From Streptomyces sp. RPT161 (lineage in GTDB: Bacteria; Actinomycetota; Actinomycetes; Streptomycetales; Streptomycetaceae): a DNA stretch of 64,000 nucleotides. The stretch covers positions 1-64,000 of the forward strand of contig NZ_JAPZVN010000026.1 of assembly GCF_027533845.1 (NCBI RefSeq). Reading direction: 5' to 3'. A program made the translations under genes and the position numbers. Each line of letters opens with the position of its first letter. Within the stretch, counting starts at the first letter, position 1. Of this stretch, positions 7,932 through 17,103 are shown in pieces. Below the pieces are notes generated by a model. It searched no databases and was not told the origin of the DNA. It worked only from the letters and a program-made list of their open reading frames with translations.

Positions 7932-9086
7932 TCACCGGATCCGGGGGGTGCCACTCTCTCGGGCGGCGTTGGTCAGTCGCCAGCGGGTGCCGTGGCGTTC
8001 GACGAAGCCGAGGGTGTGGAGTTCGTGGAGGCGGCCGGCGGCTTCGTCCATGCCGGTTCCGGCGGCGCGGGCGATGTGTTCGGTGTCGGCGTCGCCGTGG
8101 CCGGGGAGTCCTTCGAGTACCGCGGCGGTGGCGGGTGCCAGCAGGTCTCTGGGGTGTACGGGGCTTCGGCGTTCGGGTGCCAGGTCGTCGCCGATGCTGC
8201 CGGTGAGTTCGATGATGTCGGTGGCGTCGGCGACCAGTTGGCCTTCCTCGCGCAGGAGTTGGTGGACTCCCGCTGACAGTGCTGAGGTGACGGGGCCGGG
8301 TACGCCCATGGTGATGCGGCCGAGAGCGGTGGCGCGACGGGCGGTGATCAGTGAGCCGCTGCGTAGTTGGGCTTCGACCACCACGGTGCCGCGGGCGAGT
8401 GCGGCGATGACGCGGTTGCGTTGGATGAAGCGGCTGCGGGTGGGGTGTTCACCGGGTGGCAACTCGGCGATGATCATGCCCTGTTGGGTGATGCGTCGGA
8501 GTAACTCGGTGTTGCCGCGCGGGTATGGCTTGTCCACTCCGCAGGCGACGACGGCGATAGTGGCGCCATGGGCGGCGAGTGCGCCGCGGTGTGCTGCGCT
8601 GTCGATGCCGTAGGCGGCGCCGGAGATGACGGTCCAGCCTGCTTCGGCGAGGTCGGAGGCGAGGGTGGCGGCGATGTGTGTGCCGTAGTCGCTGCTGGCG
8701 CGGGCGCCGACGATGGCGATGGAGCGCAGTGCCCAGGGGCGTAGCGCGGGGTGGCCGATGGCCCATAGCCCTACGGGGCGTTGGTCTCCGAGGTCGTTGA
8801 GTTGGCTGGGCCAGTCGGGGTCGTTGGGGCAGATGAAGCGGCCGCCGAGGGTTTCGATGGTGGCCAGGTCGTTGTCTGGTCGGGCGTGTTGGGCGCGTAG
8901 TCGGTATCCGGCGGTGCGGGTGTCGCTGATGCCGGGTAGGGGGTGTCGGGTGGTGAGCATGCGCAGGGTTTCGATGGGGCCGTGTTCGCGGAGCCATCGG
9001 CCGATGGCGGGGTCGCCGGGTTCGGCGATTCTGCTGAGTGCGGCGCGGGCCCGGCGCTCGTCGGTCGGTGTGGGTTCGGTGGTCAT
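7932..9086 (-). CDS. dprA: DNA-processing protein DprA
   Basis: DprA binds incoming single-stranded DNA and loads RecA during transformation; in non-competent bacteria its role is less clear. The 384-aa protein starts at the ATG at 9086 ([13 protein letters not shown]). It has an N-terminal helical domain, the Rossmann-like core from about residue 120 (AIVGARASSDYGTHIAATLA, VISGAAYGIDSAAHRGALA, VVACGVDKPYPRGN, AELPPGEHPTRSRFIQRNR) and a C-terminal winged-helix region. The start codon overlaps the comM stop (ATGA), so dprA, comM and yraN form one translationally coupled operon. Confidence 0.93.
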   Translation of the reverse strand: MTTEPTPTDERRARAALSRIAEPGDPAIGRWLREHGPIETLRMLTTRHPLPGISDTRTAGYRLRAQHARPDNDLATIETLGGRFICPNDPDWPSQLNDLGDQRPVGLWAIGHPALRPWALRSIAIVGARASSDYGTHIAATLASDLAEAGWTVISGAAYGIDSAAHRGALAAHGATIAVVACGVDKPYPRGNTELLRRITQQGMIIAELPPGEHPTRSRFIQRNRVIAALARGTVVVEAQLRSGSLITARRATALGRITMGVPGPVTSALSAGVHQLLREEGQLVADATDIIELTGSIGDDLAPERRSPVHPRDLLAPATAAVLEGLPGHGDADTEHIARAAGTGMDEAAGRLHELHTLGFVERHGTRWRLTNAARESGTPRIR

Positions 9087-10705
9087 GTGCCGCTCCCTAC
9101 GGTGGCGGGGACTCCGCGGTGTACGCCGGTGCGCAGTTGGAGGGCCTGGCCGACGTCGTCGTAGCTGGGGCGGTCGTGTCCGGCGAGGTCGGCGACGGTC
9201 CAGGCGACGCGGAGTACTCGGTCGAGGCCTCGTGCGGTGAGCAGGCCGCGTTCCATTTCGCGTTCGATGTCGCGCATGGCTCCGGTGCGTACTCTCCAGC
9301 GGGTGCGCAGTTCGTGTCCGGGGACTTCGCTGTTGGTGTTCCAGGGGAGGTCCTGATAGCGGGCGGCGGCTCGTTGTCTGGCTTCGTGGACGCGTTCGGC
9401 GACGTGTGCGGTGGTTTCGCCTCTGGTGCCGTGGCCGATCAGTTCGGAGCGGCTGACGGTGTCGACGGTGACGCGTAGGTCGACGCGGTCCAGTAGTGGG
9501 CCGGAGAGTCGTGCCTGGTAGCGGCGTACCTGGTTGGGTGTGCACTCGCAGCCGCCGCCGAGGAGGGCGTGTCGGCCGCAGGGGCACGGGTTGGCGGCGA
9601 AGACGAGGAGGAATTTGGCGGGTAGCCGCATGACGCCTCCGCTGCGGGCGACGACGACGTGCCCGGATTCGAGGGGTTGACGTAGGGCTTCCAGGACGCG
9701 GGTGCTGAATTCGGGGGCTTCGTCGAGGAACAGCACTCCGTGGTGGGCGAGGGAGACGGCTCCTGGTCTGGGGAGTCCGCTGCCGCCGCCGACGATGGAG
9801 GGCATGGTGGCGGAGTGGTGTGGGGCGCAGTAGGGGGCGGATTCGATGTGGGGTTTGCCGGGCGGCAGGACTCCGGCGATGGAGTGGACGGCGGTGACTT
9901 CGAGGGATTCCTGTCGGGTGAGGGGTGGCAGGAGTCCGGGGAGTCGTTCGGCGAGCATGGTTTTGCCCGCGCCGGGTGGTCCGGACAGGTAGAGGTGGTG
10001 GCTGCCGGCCGCGGCGATTTCCAGGGCTTTGCGGGCGGCGGGTTGTCCTGCGACGTCGGCGAGGTCGGGTGGGTGTGCGCCGCGGGTGGTGCCCAGGCCG
10101 AGGCCTGGTCCGAGTCCGGGGATGGTGAGTCCGGTGCTGATGGTGTCGGGGTGTCTGTCGTTGTCGTCGGGTTCTTCTTCTGGGATGGGTTCGTCGTTGA
10201 GCGCGGCGATGAGTTGACGCAGGCTGCGTACGCCGAGGACGGCGATGTCGGGTACCAGGGTGGCTTCGGCGGTTGCGCGTTCGGGGACGACGACGTGGCG
10301 GTATCCGGCGTCGGCGGCGGCGAGTACGGCGGGCAGGACGCCGCGTACTGGTCGTACGCGGCCGTCGAGGCCGAGTTCGCCGATCATCATGAGGTCGGCG
10401 ATGGCGGTTGGCGCGATGCGTTCGGCGGCGGCGAGTACGGCGCAGGCGACGGCCAAATCGAAGCCACTGCCGCTTTTGGGTACGGAGGCCGGGCTGAGGC
10501 CGACGGTGAGTTTCTTCTGCGGCCAGGTCTCGCCGCTGTTGACGAGGGCGGCGCGGACGCGGTCGCGGCTTTCGGAGAGGCTTTTGTCGGGGAGGCCGAC
10601 GAGGGTGAACGCGGCGACGCCTGGTTCGAGGTCGGCTTGGACTTCGACGACGACTCCTTCGACGCCGACGAGGGCGACGGAGCAGGTGCGGGCGAATCCC
10701 ATCAC
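9083..10705 (-). CDS. comM: YifB/ComM-type Mg-chelatase-like AAA+ ATPase
   Basis: ComM is a hexameric helicase that promotes branch migration during natural transformation in some bacteria; the family is widespread elsewhere. The 540-aa protein has an N-terminal Lon-protease-like fold (residues 1-170: [40 protein letters not shown]), a Walker A loop [20 protein letters not shown] near residue 245, a Walker B segment [11 protein letters not shown] and the C-terminal helical domain. CxCG cysteines ([19 protein letters not shown]) are in the usual place. It overlaps dprA and yraN by ATGA junctions. Confidence 0.93.
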   Translation of the reverse strand: MMGFARTCSVALVGVEGVVVEVQADLEPGVAAFTLVGLPDKSLSESRDRVRAALVNSGETWPQKKLTVGLSPASVPKSGSGFDLAVACAVLAAAERIAPTAIADLMMIGELGLDGRVRPVRGVLPAVLAAADAGYRHVVVPERATAEATLVPDIAVLGVRSLRQLIAALNDEPIPEEEPDDNDRHPDTISTGLTIPGLGPGLGLGTTRGAHPPDLADVAGQPAARKALEIAAAGSHHLYLSGPPGAGKTMLAERLPGLLPPLTRQESLEVTAVHSIAGVLPPGKPHIESAPYCAPHHSATMPSIVGGGSGLPRPGAVSLAHHGVLFLDEAPEFSTRVLEALRQPLESGHVVVARSGGVMRLPAKFLLVFAANPCPCGRHALLGGGCECTPNQVRRYQARLSGPLLDRVDLRVTVDTVSRSELIGHGTRGETTAHVAERVHEARQRAAARYQDLPWNTNSEVPGHELRTRWRVRTGAMRDIEREMERGLLTARGLDRVLRVAWTVADLAGHDRPSYDDVGQALQLRTGVHRGVPATVGSGT

Positions 10706-11061
10706 GCCACGCCCCGTACGTGTTCGAGGCGGGTGGCGCCGCGTTGCGGGACGAGGACGCCGATGAGGTCGATGCGGACGCCGCCTGGTGGTGGTCCGCC
10801 GTGTTGGGCGAGCCAGTGTTCGGCGAGGTGTCGTAGCCGCTGGGCCTTGACGGGGGTCATGGCGGCCATGGGGTGCTGGTAGGCGCCGCCGGTTCGGGAT
10901 TTGACCTCGCAGATGACGAGGCAGTCGCCTTCGGCGGCGACGATGTCGATCTCTCCCGCGGCGCAGCGCCAGTTGCGGGCGAGGACGGTCAGGCCGGTGT
11001 GGGTGAGTCGTTGGGCGGCGAGTTTCTCGCCGTAGCGGCCGAGGGCTGTGCGGGCGTTCAT
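10702..11061 (-). CDS. UPF0102 (YraN) endonuclease-like protein
   Basis: This 119-aa protein has a restriction-endonuclease-like fold, usually adjacent to comM/dprA; its physiological role is not established. The nuclease-type motif is [20 protein letters not shown] (D-x~10-ExK) near residue 40-60, preceded by [18 protein letters not shown]. The ATG at 11061 has GGAGG 8 nt upstream, so it is preferred over the GTG at 11070. Its stop overlaps the comM start (ATGA). Cooperation with ComM and DprA is inferred from context. Confidence 0.9.
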   Translation of the reverse strand: MNARTALGRYGEKLAAQRLTHTGLTVLARNWRCAAGEIDIVAAEGDCLVICEVKSRTGGAYQHPMAAMTPVKAQRLRHLAEHWLAQHGGPPPGGVRIDLIGVLVPQRGATRLEHVRGVA

Positions 11062-11143
11062 GGGTACCACCTCCGGGACCGACTGTGCCGGTTCCAGAGG
11101 TGGCCAGATGATCTTGAATGGATTCTGTGGGCTACCGCCCGGT

Positions 11144-11152
11144 TGTGGACAA
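11144..11152 (-). promoter_or_regulatory. DnaA-box-like nonamer upstream of yraN
   Basis: The minus strand reads TTGTCCACA here, inside a GTTGTCCACAACC context, about 85 bp before the yraN start. It is the same nonamer as the pair upstream of the M23 gene. In both places GAGTTGTCCACA is followed on the same strand by AAGATCATC, after about 10 bp near 5185 and after about 26 bp near 11110. Confidence 0.4.
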
Positions 11153-11230
11153 CTCCGTCACCCGTGAGGGTGAAACCCTCTCTTCAGCGGCGTCCCGCAC
11201 CCTCACCCGGGCCCAGACCCACCCGTGAGG

Positions 11231-11557
11231 TCACGCGTTGAACCCGGAGTCGTTGGAGGGCAGATCGAGGTCGCTCTTGTTCAGCTCCTCGATGTTCACG
11301 TCCTTGAACGTCAGGACCCGTACCTGCTTGACGAAGCGGGCTGGCCGGTACATGTCCCACACCCATGCGTCGGCCATCGACACCTCGAAGAACACCTCGC
11401 CCTGGACCGAGTGCACCTGCATCTCGTAGTCGTTGGTCAGGTAGAAGCGGCGCTCGGTCTCGATCACGTATTTGAACAGACCGACGACATCGCGGTACTC
11501 CCGGTAGAGCTTCAGCTCCATCTCGGTCTCGTACTTTTCGAGGTCCTCGGCGCTCAT
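11231..11557 (-). CDS. DUF2469 family protein
   Basis: This 108-aa conserved actinobacterial protein of unknown function starts MSAEDLEKYETEMELKLYRE and has an acidic, aromatic-rich middle (EVFFEVSMADAWVWDMYRPA, RFVKQVRVLTFKDVN). It is one of the most conserved small proteins in the phylum, and it is usually found beside yraN and the signal-peptidase cluster, as here. There is no signal peptide or membrane segment. The name is secure; the function is unknown. Confidence 0.9.
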   Translation of the reverse strand: MSAEDLEKYETEMELKLYREYRDVVGLFKYVIETERRFYLTNDYEMQVHSVQGEVFFEVSMADAWVWDMYRPARFVKQVRVLTFKDVNIEELNKSDLDLPSNDSGFNA

Positions 11558-11596
11558 GGCATGTTCCCCTTCAGCGGTACGTTCCTCCGCCGACTT

Positions 11597-12172
11597 TCAC
11601 TCGCTCTCTGTCTCCAGAAGCAGCGGCGACGGCGGAGGCCCCTCATCAAGCAGCCTACGCAGCAGCTCGGCGAGCCTGGTCGGATACACCGTCTCACGGG
11701 TGGCGAGCAGTTCCTCGCAGGTCCACCAGCGCAGTGCGCGCACGCTACGTCGTTCCAGCTCCGTGTGGCCGCCGGTGTCCAGCTCGGTGGCGTCGGTCCG
11801 GCCCAGGTAGTACCACTCGTCCTGCTCCCAGCGCCGCCCGTCGAAGTCGAACGCGCACGAGCGCTGCCAGACCACCGGGCCCAGCCGTATCGAGGTGATG
11901 CCCGTCTCCTCCGCCACCTCGCGGCGCGCCGCGGCCGGCAGGCTCTCCCCCGGCTCGACCCCGCCACCGGGGGTGAACCACCAGGTGGTGGCCGGGTCGG
12001 CGGGCTCGAAGCCGTGCAGCAGCAGGATCCGGTCCGCCGGATCCAGAAGGATCACCCGGGCGGCCCGCCGCATCGGCCCGGCGGGCCCGGCCGCGACCGC
12101 CGCAACGGCTTCGGCCTCGGCCCCCGGCTCGCCCATGGCCGAAGCCCCGGCCGCGGGTCCGACGCCGCTCAC
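11597..12172 (-). CDS. NUDIX hydrolase
   Basis: NUDIX enzymes hydrolyse nucleoside diphosphates linked to another moiety. The 191-aa protein shows a full NUDIX box, GGGVEPGESLPAAARREVAE followed by ETGI, around residues 75-100, with the fold flanked by RAARVILLDPADRILLLHGF and WYYLGRTDATELD. The substrate cannot be inferred. The GTG at 12172 is 4 nt after the sipZ stop, so it is probably co-transcribed with sipZ; a later ATG (MGEPGAEAE) is a possible alternative start because no clear ribosome site is present. Confidence 0.88.
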   Translation of the reverse strand: MSGVGPAAGASAMGEPGAEAEAVAAVAAGPAGPMRRAARVILLDPADRILLLHGFEPADPATTWWFTPGGGVEPGESLPAAARREVAEETGITSIRLGPVVWQRSCAFDFDGRRWEQDEWYYLGRTDATELDTGGHTELERRSVRALRWWTCEELLATRETVYPTRLAELLRRLLDEGPPPSPLLLETESE

Positions 12173-12176
12173 CGTC

Positions 12177-12920
12177 TCACGCCCCGGCCAGTACCCGGCG
12201 CCGTTGCGCGCGCCTGCGCCTGCGTCCCGCGATCGGGCCGTACGCCGCGCCGCCCAGGATCAGCAGCACGCCCGCCGCGACCGCCGAGGCGATCCAGGTG
12301 ATCGGCCCCGGTGTGGAGACCCCGCCGGGCAGGGCCGCGAAGGCGGTCGGGCGGGTGACCTCCTTGAGCTGGCCGAGCGGCCAGACGACGGCGTCCACCC
12401 GGGCCGCGACCTCGCCGCTGGGCACCGCCCCGTGGTCGACGTCGGACAGGTGCACCCGGGAGTCCATCGAGACCTGGCGGTTGTCGCCGAGCATGAACAG
12501 CTGCCCGCGCGGCACCGTGGTGGCCGGGATCGGCGCCTGGCCGCGCTGGAGCAGATACGGTTCGTCGACCGGCTGACCGTTGACCGTCAACCTGCCCTGC
12601 TTGTCGCAGCAGGCGATCCTGTCGCCGCCGACCGCCACCACCCGTTTGACCATCGGCTCGTTGCCCCACAGCGGATCGTTGAACACCACCACGTCACCAC
12701 GGTGCACCTGGTCGCCGTGGATGCGCTGGGCGAGCACCCGGTCACCGGGGTTGACGGTCGGCTGCATCGAGTCGGTCGGCACGGTGTACGGCCGGTAGAG
12801 GAGCGCGCCCCAGGCGAATCCGCCCAGGAACAGCAGACAGCCGACGGCCACGGCCACCCCGGACAGTACGTTGCCGAGGCGGCCGTGGCCGCTGTTCGCT
12901 TGGGTATCCCGGCTGCTCAT
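12177..12920 (-). CDS. sipZ: Type I signal peptidase SipZ
   Basis: This membrane enzyme removes signal peptides from Sec and Tat exported proteins. It has 247 aa, with an N-terminal transmembrane helix (NVLSGVAVAVGCLLFLGGFA), catalytic Ser in PTDSMQPTVNPGDRVLA, catalytic Lys in PMVKRVVAVGGDRIACCD, the box LGDNRQVSMDSR, and a C-terminal helix with an Arg-rich end. It is the last of four tandem paralogues. The S. lividans work placed sipZ at the head of a separate operon; here sipZ starts 33 bp after sipY and runs into the NUDIX gene. Confidence 0.93.
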   Translation of the reverse strand: MSSRDTQANSGHGRLGNVLSGVAVAVGCLLFLGGFAWGALLYRPYTVPTDSMQPTVNPGDRVLAQRIHGDQVHRGDVVVFNDPLWGNEPMVKRVVAVGGDRIACCDKQGRLTVNGQPVDEPYLLQRGQAPIPATTVPRGQLFMLGDNRQVSMDSRVHLSDVDHGAVPSGEVAARVDAVVWPLGQLKEVTRPTAFAALPGGVSTPGPITWIASAVAAGVLLILGGAAYGPIAGRRRRRAQRRRVLAGA

Positions 12921-12952
12921 GGGCGCACCCTACCGGGCGGTACCCGCGGTGG

Positions 12953-13948
12953 TCAGCAGTCCTCCCGCTGCTTTTTGACCATGCGGCGACGCCGCAGCAG
13001 CACCAGCGGAACCGCTCCCGCCAGCCCGCCGACGGCGGGGACGGCCCCGGCGGCGGCGGCGTTGATGCCGGGCTGGTCGAACGTCGACGGGATCGGCAGC
13101 GTGCTCCACCGGGTGACCGGCCAGGCGACCACGATGGCGCGGCCGACGACCTGGTTGACCGAGACCGTGCCGCCGCCGGGCAGCATCTGGTGGTAGCGGG
13201 AGTCCAGCGAGTCCTGCCGGTGGTCGCCCATCACCCAGATGCGGTTCGGCGGGATCTTGATCGGGCCGAACGGCTTGTCACCGCAGGGGGTGTTGCCGGG
13301 GAAGATGTACGGCTCGTCGAGCGGCTTGCCGTTGACGATGACCGGTCCGGTGCCCTTGCACTCGACCGTGTCGCCGCCGACCGCGATGACCCGCTTGATC
13401 AGGTCCTTCTCCTCGGCGGACGGCATCAGGCCGATGAAGCTGAGCACCTTCTGGAAGGCGGAGGCCACCGGGTTGGTGGTGGTCGGCGGGTTCTCCTCCA
13501 GCCAGCCGCCCGGGTCGTGGAAGACCACGACCTCGCCGCGCGACGGCTTCGAGCCGAACCACGGGGTGAGCTTGTCGACCAGCACCCGGTCGCCGACCTG
13601 CAGCGTGTTCTGCATCGACTGCGACGGGATGGAGAACGCCTGTACCAGGAAGGTCTTGATGATGAGAGCCAGGACCAGGGCGATGCCGATGAGGATCGGC
13701 AGTTCCTTCCAGAAGGAGCGCGGCTTCTTGGGCTCGCCCGCGCCCGCCCGGCCGCGCTTGCCCCAGGACCAGCGGCTGCCGGAGCCACCGGGGCCGGCGC
13801 CGTCCTGCTCGAACCGCTGCGTACCGTCCGCGTCAGGGGACTTGCCGAGATTCACCGCCGTCGCCTCTTTCTCGGCGGCGCCGACCGATGGGCCCTGCCC
13901 TTCGGGCTCGCCGGGTCCGGACCGTGCGCCGACCACCAGGTCCCCCAC
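12953..13948 (-). CDS. sipY: Type I signal peptidase SipY
   Basis: About 331 aa. After a ~100-residue charged, flexible N-terminus it has a transmembrane helix (ELPILIGIALVLALIIKTFL), the catalytic serine in SIPSQSMQNTLQVGDRVLVD, the lysine in KDLIKRVIAVGGDTVEC, the box GDHRQDSLDSRYHQ and a C-terminal hydrophobic/Arg-rich tail. I chose GTG at 13948 (MGDLVVGARSG), which follows GAGGAG by 5 nt and resembles my memory of the streptomycete SipY N-terminus. This makes it overlap the sipX C-terminus by 116 bp; a later GTG at 13855 would reduce that overlap to 23 bp. Confidence 0.9.
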   Translation of the reverse strand: MGDLVVGARSGPGEPEGQGPSVGAAEKEATAVNLGKSPDADGTQRFEQDGAGPGGSGSRWSWGKRGRAGAGEPKKPRSFWKELPILIGIALVLALIIKTFLVQAFSIPSQSMQNTLQVGDRVLVDKLTPWFGSKPSRGEVVVFHDPGGWLEENPPTTTNPVASAFQKVLSFIGLMPSAEEKDLIKRVIAVGGDTVECKGTGPVIVNGKPLDEPYIFPGNTPCGDKPFGPIKIPPNRIWVMGDHRQDSLDSRYHQMLPGGGTVSVNQVVGRAIVVAWPVTRWSTLPIPSTFDQPGINAAAAGAVPAVGGLAGAVPLVLLRRRRMVKKQREDC

Positions 13949-14897
13949 TTCCACTCCTCACTCCGCGCCACGGCCTGCTCCGCGCGCGATGCAGGCCCAT
14001 CACTCCCATAACGAGCGGGAGTTCCGCAGGAGTCGGGAGTTGGACCATTCCTTGCCGATTATTGGCCTTCCCCAGGGCCGTCGCCCCATCCGCGCCCGGG
14101 TTGGGCACCGATGCGAACGTTCCTGGTTCCGGCAGGGTCCGCCAGTGCGAGAAGGGCCAGGCGATCACGAACGCCCGACCCACCACCTGGCTCTCGGCGA
14201 CCGTACCGCCTCCGGGCTCGTCCATGTGGTAGCGCGAGTCGGCCGAGTCGCTTCGGTGGTCGCCCATCACCCACAGCCGCCCGGCGGGGACGGTGAGGCT
14301 GAACCGGATCTGCGACGGCGGGTTGCCCGGCGCCACGTACGGCTCGTCCAGGGCCCTGCCGTTGACCATGATCCGGCCCTGGGTGTCGCAGCAGGCGACC
14401 TTGTCGCCGCCGACCGCGATCACCCGCTTGATCAGGTCCTGCTCGTTCGCCGCCGGAAGCAGACCGATGAAGGTGAAGAACTGCTTGACCTGCTTGATGC
14501 CCTCCGGGTCCGGCTTCGGTTTGGGTTCGCCGTCCAGCCAGTGGCCCGGGTCCTTGAACACCACCACGTCGCCGCGCTGCGGTTTCGCCCCGAACCACGG
14601 GGTGAGCTTGTCGACCAGCACCCGGTCGCCGATCCGGATGGTCTCCTCCATCGATCCGGAGGGGATCACAAAAGCCTGCACCAGGAAGGTCTTGAGGACC
14701 AGAGCGATCAGCAGCGCCACCCCGATCAGGATCGGCACCTCCCTGGCGGCCGACCGGCGCCGTCGCCGCTTGACCCGCTGGGCGGCGCGTCGCCGCTCCG
14801 CCCGCCCCGGGGACGTGCGCCCCTCGGGCCCCACCGCTGCCGCCGGGCCGACGGCCGAGCGGTGGTGGCCGTTGCGGGACCGTCCGCGATTACCCAT
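13833..14897 (-). CDS. sipX: Type I signal peptidase SipX
   Basis: About 354 aa. It has an Arg-rich N-terminus (RRAAQRVKRRRRRSAAREV), a transmembrane helix (PILIGVALLIALVLKTFLVQ), catalytic Ser in VIPSGSMEETIRIGDRVLVD, catalytic Lys in QDLIKRVIAVGGDKVACCD and the box GDHRSDSADSRYH. The last ~60 residues after LPLVMGVMGL are basic and low-complexity. The ATG at 14897 overlaps the sipW stop by 8 nt. The C-terminal extension is encoded in a region shared with the sipY N-terminus. Confidence 0.9.
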   Translation of the reverse strand: MGNRGRSRNGHHRSAVGPAAAVGPEGRTSPGRAERRRAAQRVKRRRRRSAAREVPILIGVALLIALVLKTFLVQAFVIPSGSMEETIRIGDRVLVDKLTPWFGAKPQRGDVVVFKDPGHWLDGEPKPKPDPEGIKQVKQFFTFIGLLPAANEQDLIKRVIAVGGDKVACCDTQGRIMVNGRALDEPYVAPGNPPSQIRFSLTVPAGRLWVMGDHRSDSADSRYHMDEPGGGTVAESQVVGRAFVIAWPFSHWRTLPEPGTFASVPNPGADGATALGKANNRQGMVQLPTPAELPLVMGVMGLHRARSRPWRGVRSGSGGPGGRRTVRTRRARRAGPIGRRRRERGDGGESRQVP

Positions 14898-15711
14898 GCG
14901 CACCGCCGGTGGCCGGATGCGCGGGCGGCGGTACGTGGGCGAAGCCCGCCGGGCGGTGCAGGGCGCGGATCCGGTCGAACGGCCAGCCGATCCAGTCGGC
15001 GCGTCCGATCACCTCGTCCACCGGGACGGTGCCGCCGCCGGGGTCGCCGAGGTGGTCGCGGGAGTCCCGTGAGTCGCTGCGGTGGTCGCCCATCACCCAT
15101 AGCCTTCCCGGCGGCACGACGATGTCGAACGGGATCTGGGAGGGCGCGTCGCCGGGGTAGAGGTAGTCCTCCTCGACGGGCTGCCCGTTGACCATGATCC
15201 TGCCCTGCTTGTCGCAGCATGTGACGCGGTCGCCGCCGACTCCCACCACGCGCTTGATGTAGTCCGTCTCGTCCGGCTGCGCCAGCCCGGCCATGCTGCC
15301 CACGGTGCGCACCAGGTGGGTCAGCGGGTTGCCCGGCGGCGGGTCCTGGACGAAGGATCCGGCGCCGTTGAAGACGATCACGTCGCCGCGCCGCGGCTGG
15401 TTGCCGAAACGGTACGCCAGCTTGTTGACGACAACCCGGTCGCCGACCCTCAGGGTGTTCTCCATCGATCCGCTGGGGATCAGGAACGGCTGCACCAGGT
15501 AGGTGTTGACCAGGACGAGCGTGCCCAGGCAGAGGACGGCCAGCAGCGCCACCTCCTGCCACAGGCGCAGCCCGTCCCACCAACCGCGGGCGGCGCGCAG
15601 CCGGGCGCGGGCGCCGCACGGCCCGGGAACGGCGAAGCGCGACCGCCCGATCCGCCCCTGGGGGTTGGATGAGCGGTCGCGCTCCACGTCAGGTTGTGCT
15701 TCGGTGTCCAT
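14890..15711 (-). CDS. sipW: Type I signal peptidase SipW
   Basis: 273 aa, the first of the four tandem sip genes. The transmembrane helix is near residues 50-70 (VALLAVLCLGTLVLVNTYLV), followed by the catalytic serine in IPSGSMENTLRVGDRVVVNK, lysine in DYIKRVVGVGGDRVTCCD and the box GDHRSDSRDSRDH. No hydrophobic C-terminal helix is seen, unlike SipY and SipZ. It starts 95 bp after the rplS stop, with a hairpin in between. Name by position and similarity to the S. lividans sipW-sipZ cluster. Confidence 0.9.
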   Translation of the reverse strand: MDTEAQPDVERDRSSNPQGRIGRSRFAVPGPCGARARLRAARGWWDGLRLWQEVALLAVLCLGTLVLVNTYLVQPFLIPSGSMENTLRVGDRVVVNKLAYRFGNQPRRGDVIVFNGAGSFVQDPPPGNPLTHLVRTVGSMAGLAQPDETDYIKRVVGVGGDRVTCCDKQGRIMVNGQPVEEDYLYPGDAPSQIPFDIVVPPGRLWVMGDHRSDSRDSRDHLGDPGGGTVPVDEVIGRADWIGWPFDRIRALHRPAGFAHVPPPAHPATGGAHG

Positions 15712-15763
15712 CGGGGGCAGAGCCTATCCGGCCCAGCTGTGCCCGCTGGTCCGAGGCGCCGGG

Positions 15764-15790
15764 GCCGGATCGGGCGGTGCGCGATCCGGC
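15764..15790 (-). terminator. Stem-loop after rplS
   Basis: GCCGGATCG (15764-15772) pairs perfectly with 15782-15790 over a 9-nt loop, 17 bp beyond the rplS stop and 53 bp before sipW. There is no T-run. It is a likely (partial) terminator dividing the ribosomal operon from the sip cluster. Confidence 0.5.
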
Positions 15791-15806
15791 GCGGCGGGCG
15801 CGAGAC

Positions 15807-16157
15807 TCAGCTCTCGCGCTTCTCCTTGATCTTGGCGGCCTTGCCGCGCAGCTCGCGCAGGTAGTACAGCTTGGCGCGGCGGACGTCACCGCGGGTCACG
15901 ACCTCGATCTTCTCGACGATCGGGGTGTGCACCGGGAAGGTGCGCTCCACGCCGACGCTGAAGCTGACCTTGCGGACGGTGAAGGTCTCGCGGACGCCGG
16001 AGCCCTGCCGGCGGATGACCACGCCCTTGAACTGCTGCACACGGGAGCGGTTGCCCTCGATGACGCGGACGTGCACGTTGACCGTGTCGCCCGGGCGGAA
16101 GCCGGGGATGTCCGAGCGCTTGGAGGCGTTGTCGACAACGTCGAGCAGGTGCGACAT
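15807..16157 (-). CDS. rplS: 50S ribosomal protein L19
   Basis: L19 sits at the 30S-50S interface. The 116-aa protein begins [20 protein letters not shown], then [32 protein letters not shown] and [13 protein letters not shown], all typical. The ATG at 16157 is used; the frame extends upstream but without similarity. It follows trmD by 130 bp in the conserved rpsP-rimM-trmD-rplS arrangement. Confidence 0.97.
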   Translation of the reverse strand: MSHLLDVVDNASKRSDIPGFRPGDTVNVHVRVIEGNRSRVQQFKGVVIRRQGSGVRETFTVRKVSFSVGVERTFPVHTPIVEKIEVVTRGDVRRAKLYYLRELRGKAAKIKEKRES

Positions 16158-16287
16158 GATTGTCTGCTTTCTTCGCTGATGCCACAGGTCATCAGCGGTA
16201 GTTCGGAGATGAGTTCGGGGTGCCGCGTTGCCGTCCGGGCGTCGTTCCCCCTGTGGCAGGGGCGCACGGCGGGCGTACAGCAGCTGC

Positions 16288-17103
16288 CTATTCTTCCACG
16301 GGCCCGGCCGCTCGCCCAAATCGCCCGTCCAGGTCCTGGGTCCAGCCCAGTTCCGCGAGCAGGGCGCGGTCGTGTTTGTCCAGGGCGGCGGGGTCGCAGC
16401 GCTCGATCAGGTCGGGTCGCAGGGCGCTGGTGCGGCGGAACGCCTGGTCCCGCCGCCACCGCGCGATCTTGCCGTGGTGGCCGCTGACCAGCACTTCGGG
16501 GATGGCGCGGTCGCGCCACACCGGGGGCTTGGTGTAGACGGGGCCTTCCAGCAGGTCGGCCATGGCGCCGGGGGCGAAGGAGTCGTCGCGGTGCGATTCG
16601 GCGTTGCCCAGCACGCCGGGCAGCAGTCGGGCCACCGCCTCGGTGATGACGAGGACCGCGGCTTCGCCGCCGGCGAGCACGTAGTCGCCGATGGAGACCT
16701 CGTGCACCTCCCACCGCTCGGCGTAGGCGTCGATCACCCGGCGGTCGATGCCCTCGTAGCGGGCGGGTGTGAAGACCAGCCAGGGCTTGGCCGACAGTTC
16801 CACGGCGAGCCGCTGGGTGAAGGGGCGCCCGCTGGGCGTCGGCACCACCATGACCGGTCGGACGTCGGACGGGCCGGAGGCCTCGACGGCGTCCAGCGCC
16901 TCGCCCCACGGCTCGGGCTTCATGACCATGCCGGGTCCGCCGCCGTAGGGCGTGTCGTCCACGGTGTGGTGCCGGTCGTGCGTCCACTGCCGCAGGTCGT
17001 GCACGCGCACGTCCAGCTGGCCGCGGGCGCGCGCCTTGCCGACGAGCGAGACGTTCAGCGGTTCGAGGTACTCCGGGAAGATCGTGACGACGTCGATCCG
17101 CAT
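16288..17103 (-). CDS. trmD: tRNA (guanine37-N1)-methyltransferase
   Basis: TrmD makes m1G37 in tRNAs that read CNN codons, preventing +1 frameshifts. The 271-aa protein starts [20 protein letters not shown] and shows the trefoil-knot SAM site: [14 protein letters not shown] near residue 60 and [19 protein letters not shown] near residue 130, plus [13 protein letters not shown]. The ATG overlaps the rimM stop by one base (TGATG). Confidence 0.96.
   Translation of the reverse strand: MRIDVVTIFPEYLEPLNVSLVGKARARGQLDVRVHDLRQWTHDRHHTVDDTPYGGGPGMVMKPEPWGEALDAVEASGPSDVRPVMVVPTPSGRPFTQRLAVELSAKPWLVFTPARYEGIDRRVIDAYAERWEVHEVSIGDYVLAGGEAAVLVITEAVARLLPGVLGNAESHRDDSFAPGAMADLLEGPVYTKPPVWRDRAIPEVLVSGHHGKIARWRRDQAFRRTSALRPDLIERCDPAALDKHDRALLAELGWTQDLDGRFGRAAGPVEE

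Noticed and set aside
12177-15711. Frameshift or pseudogene among the four signal peptidases
   Set aside because: All four keep the Ser/Lys catalytic pair and the GDHR/GDNR box with full-length frames; differences are in the tails.
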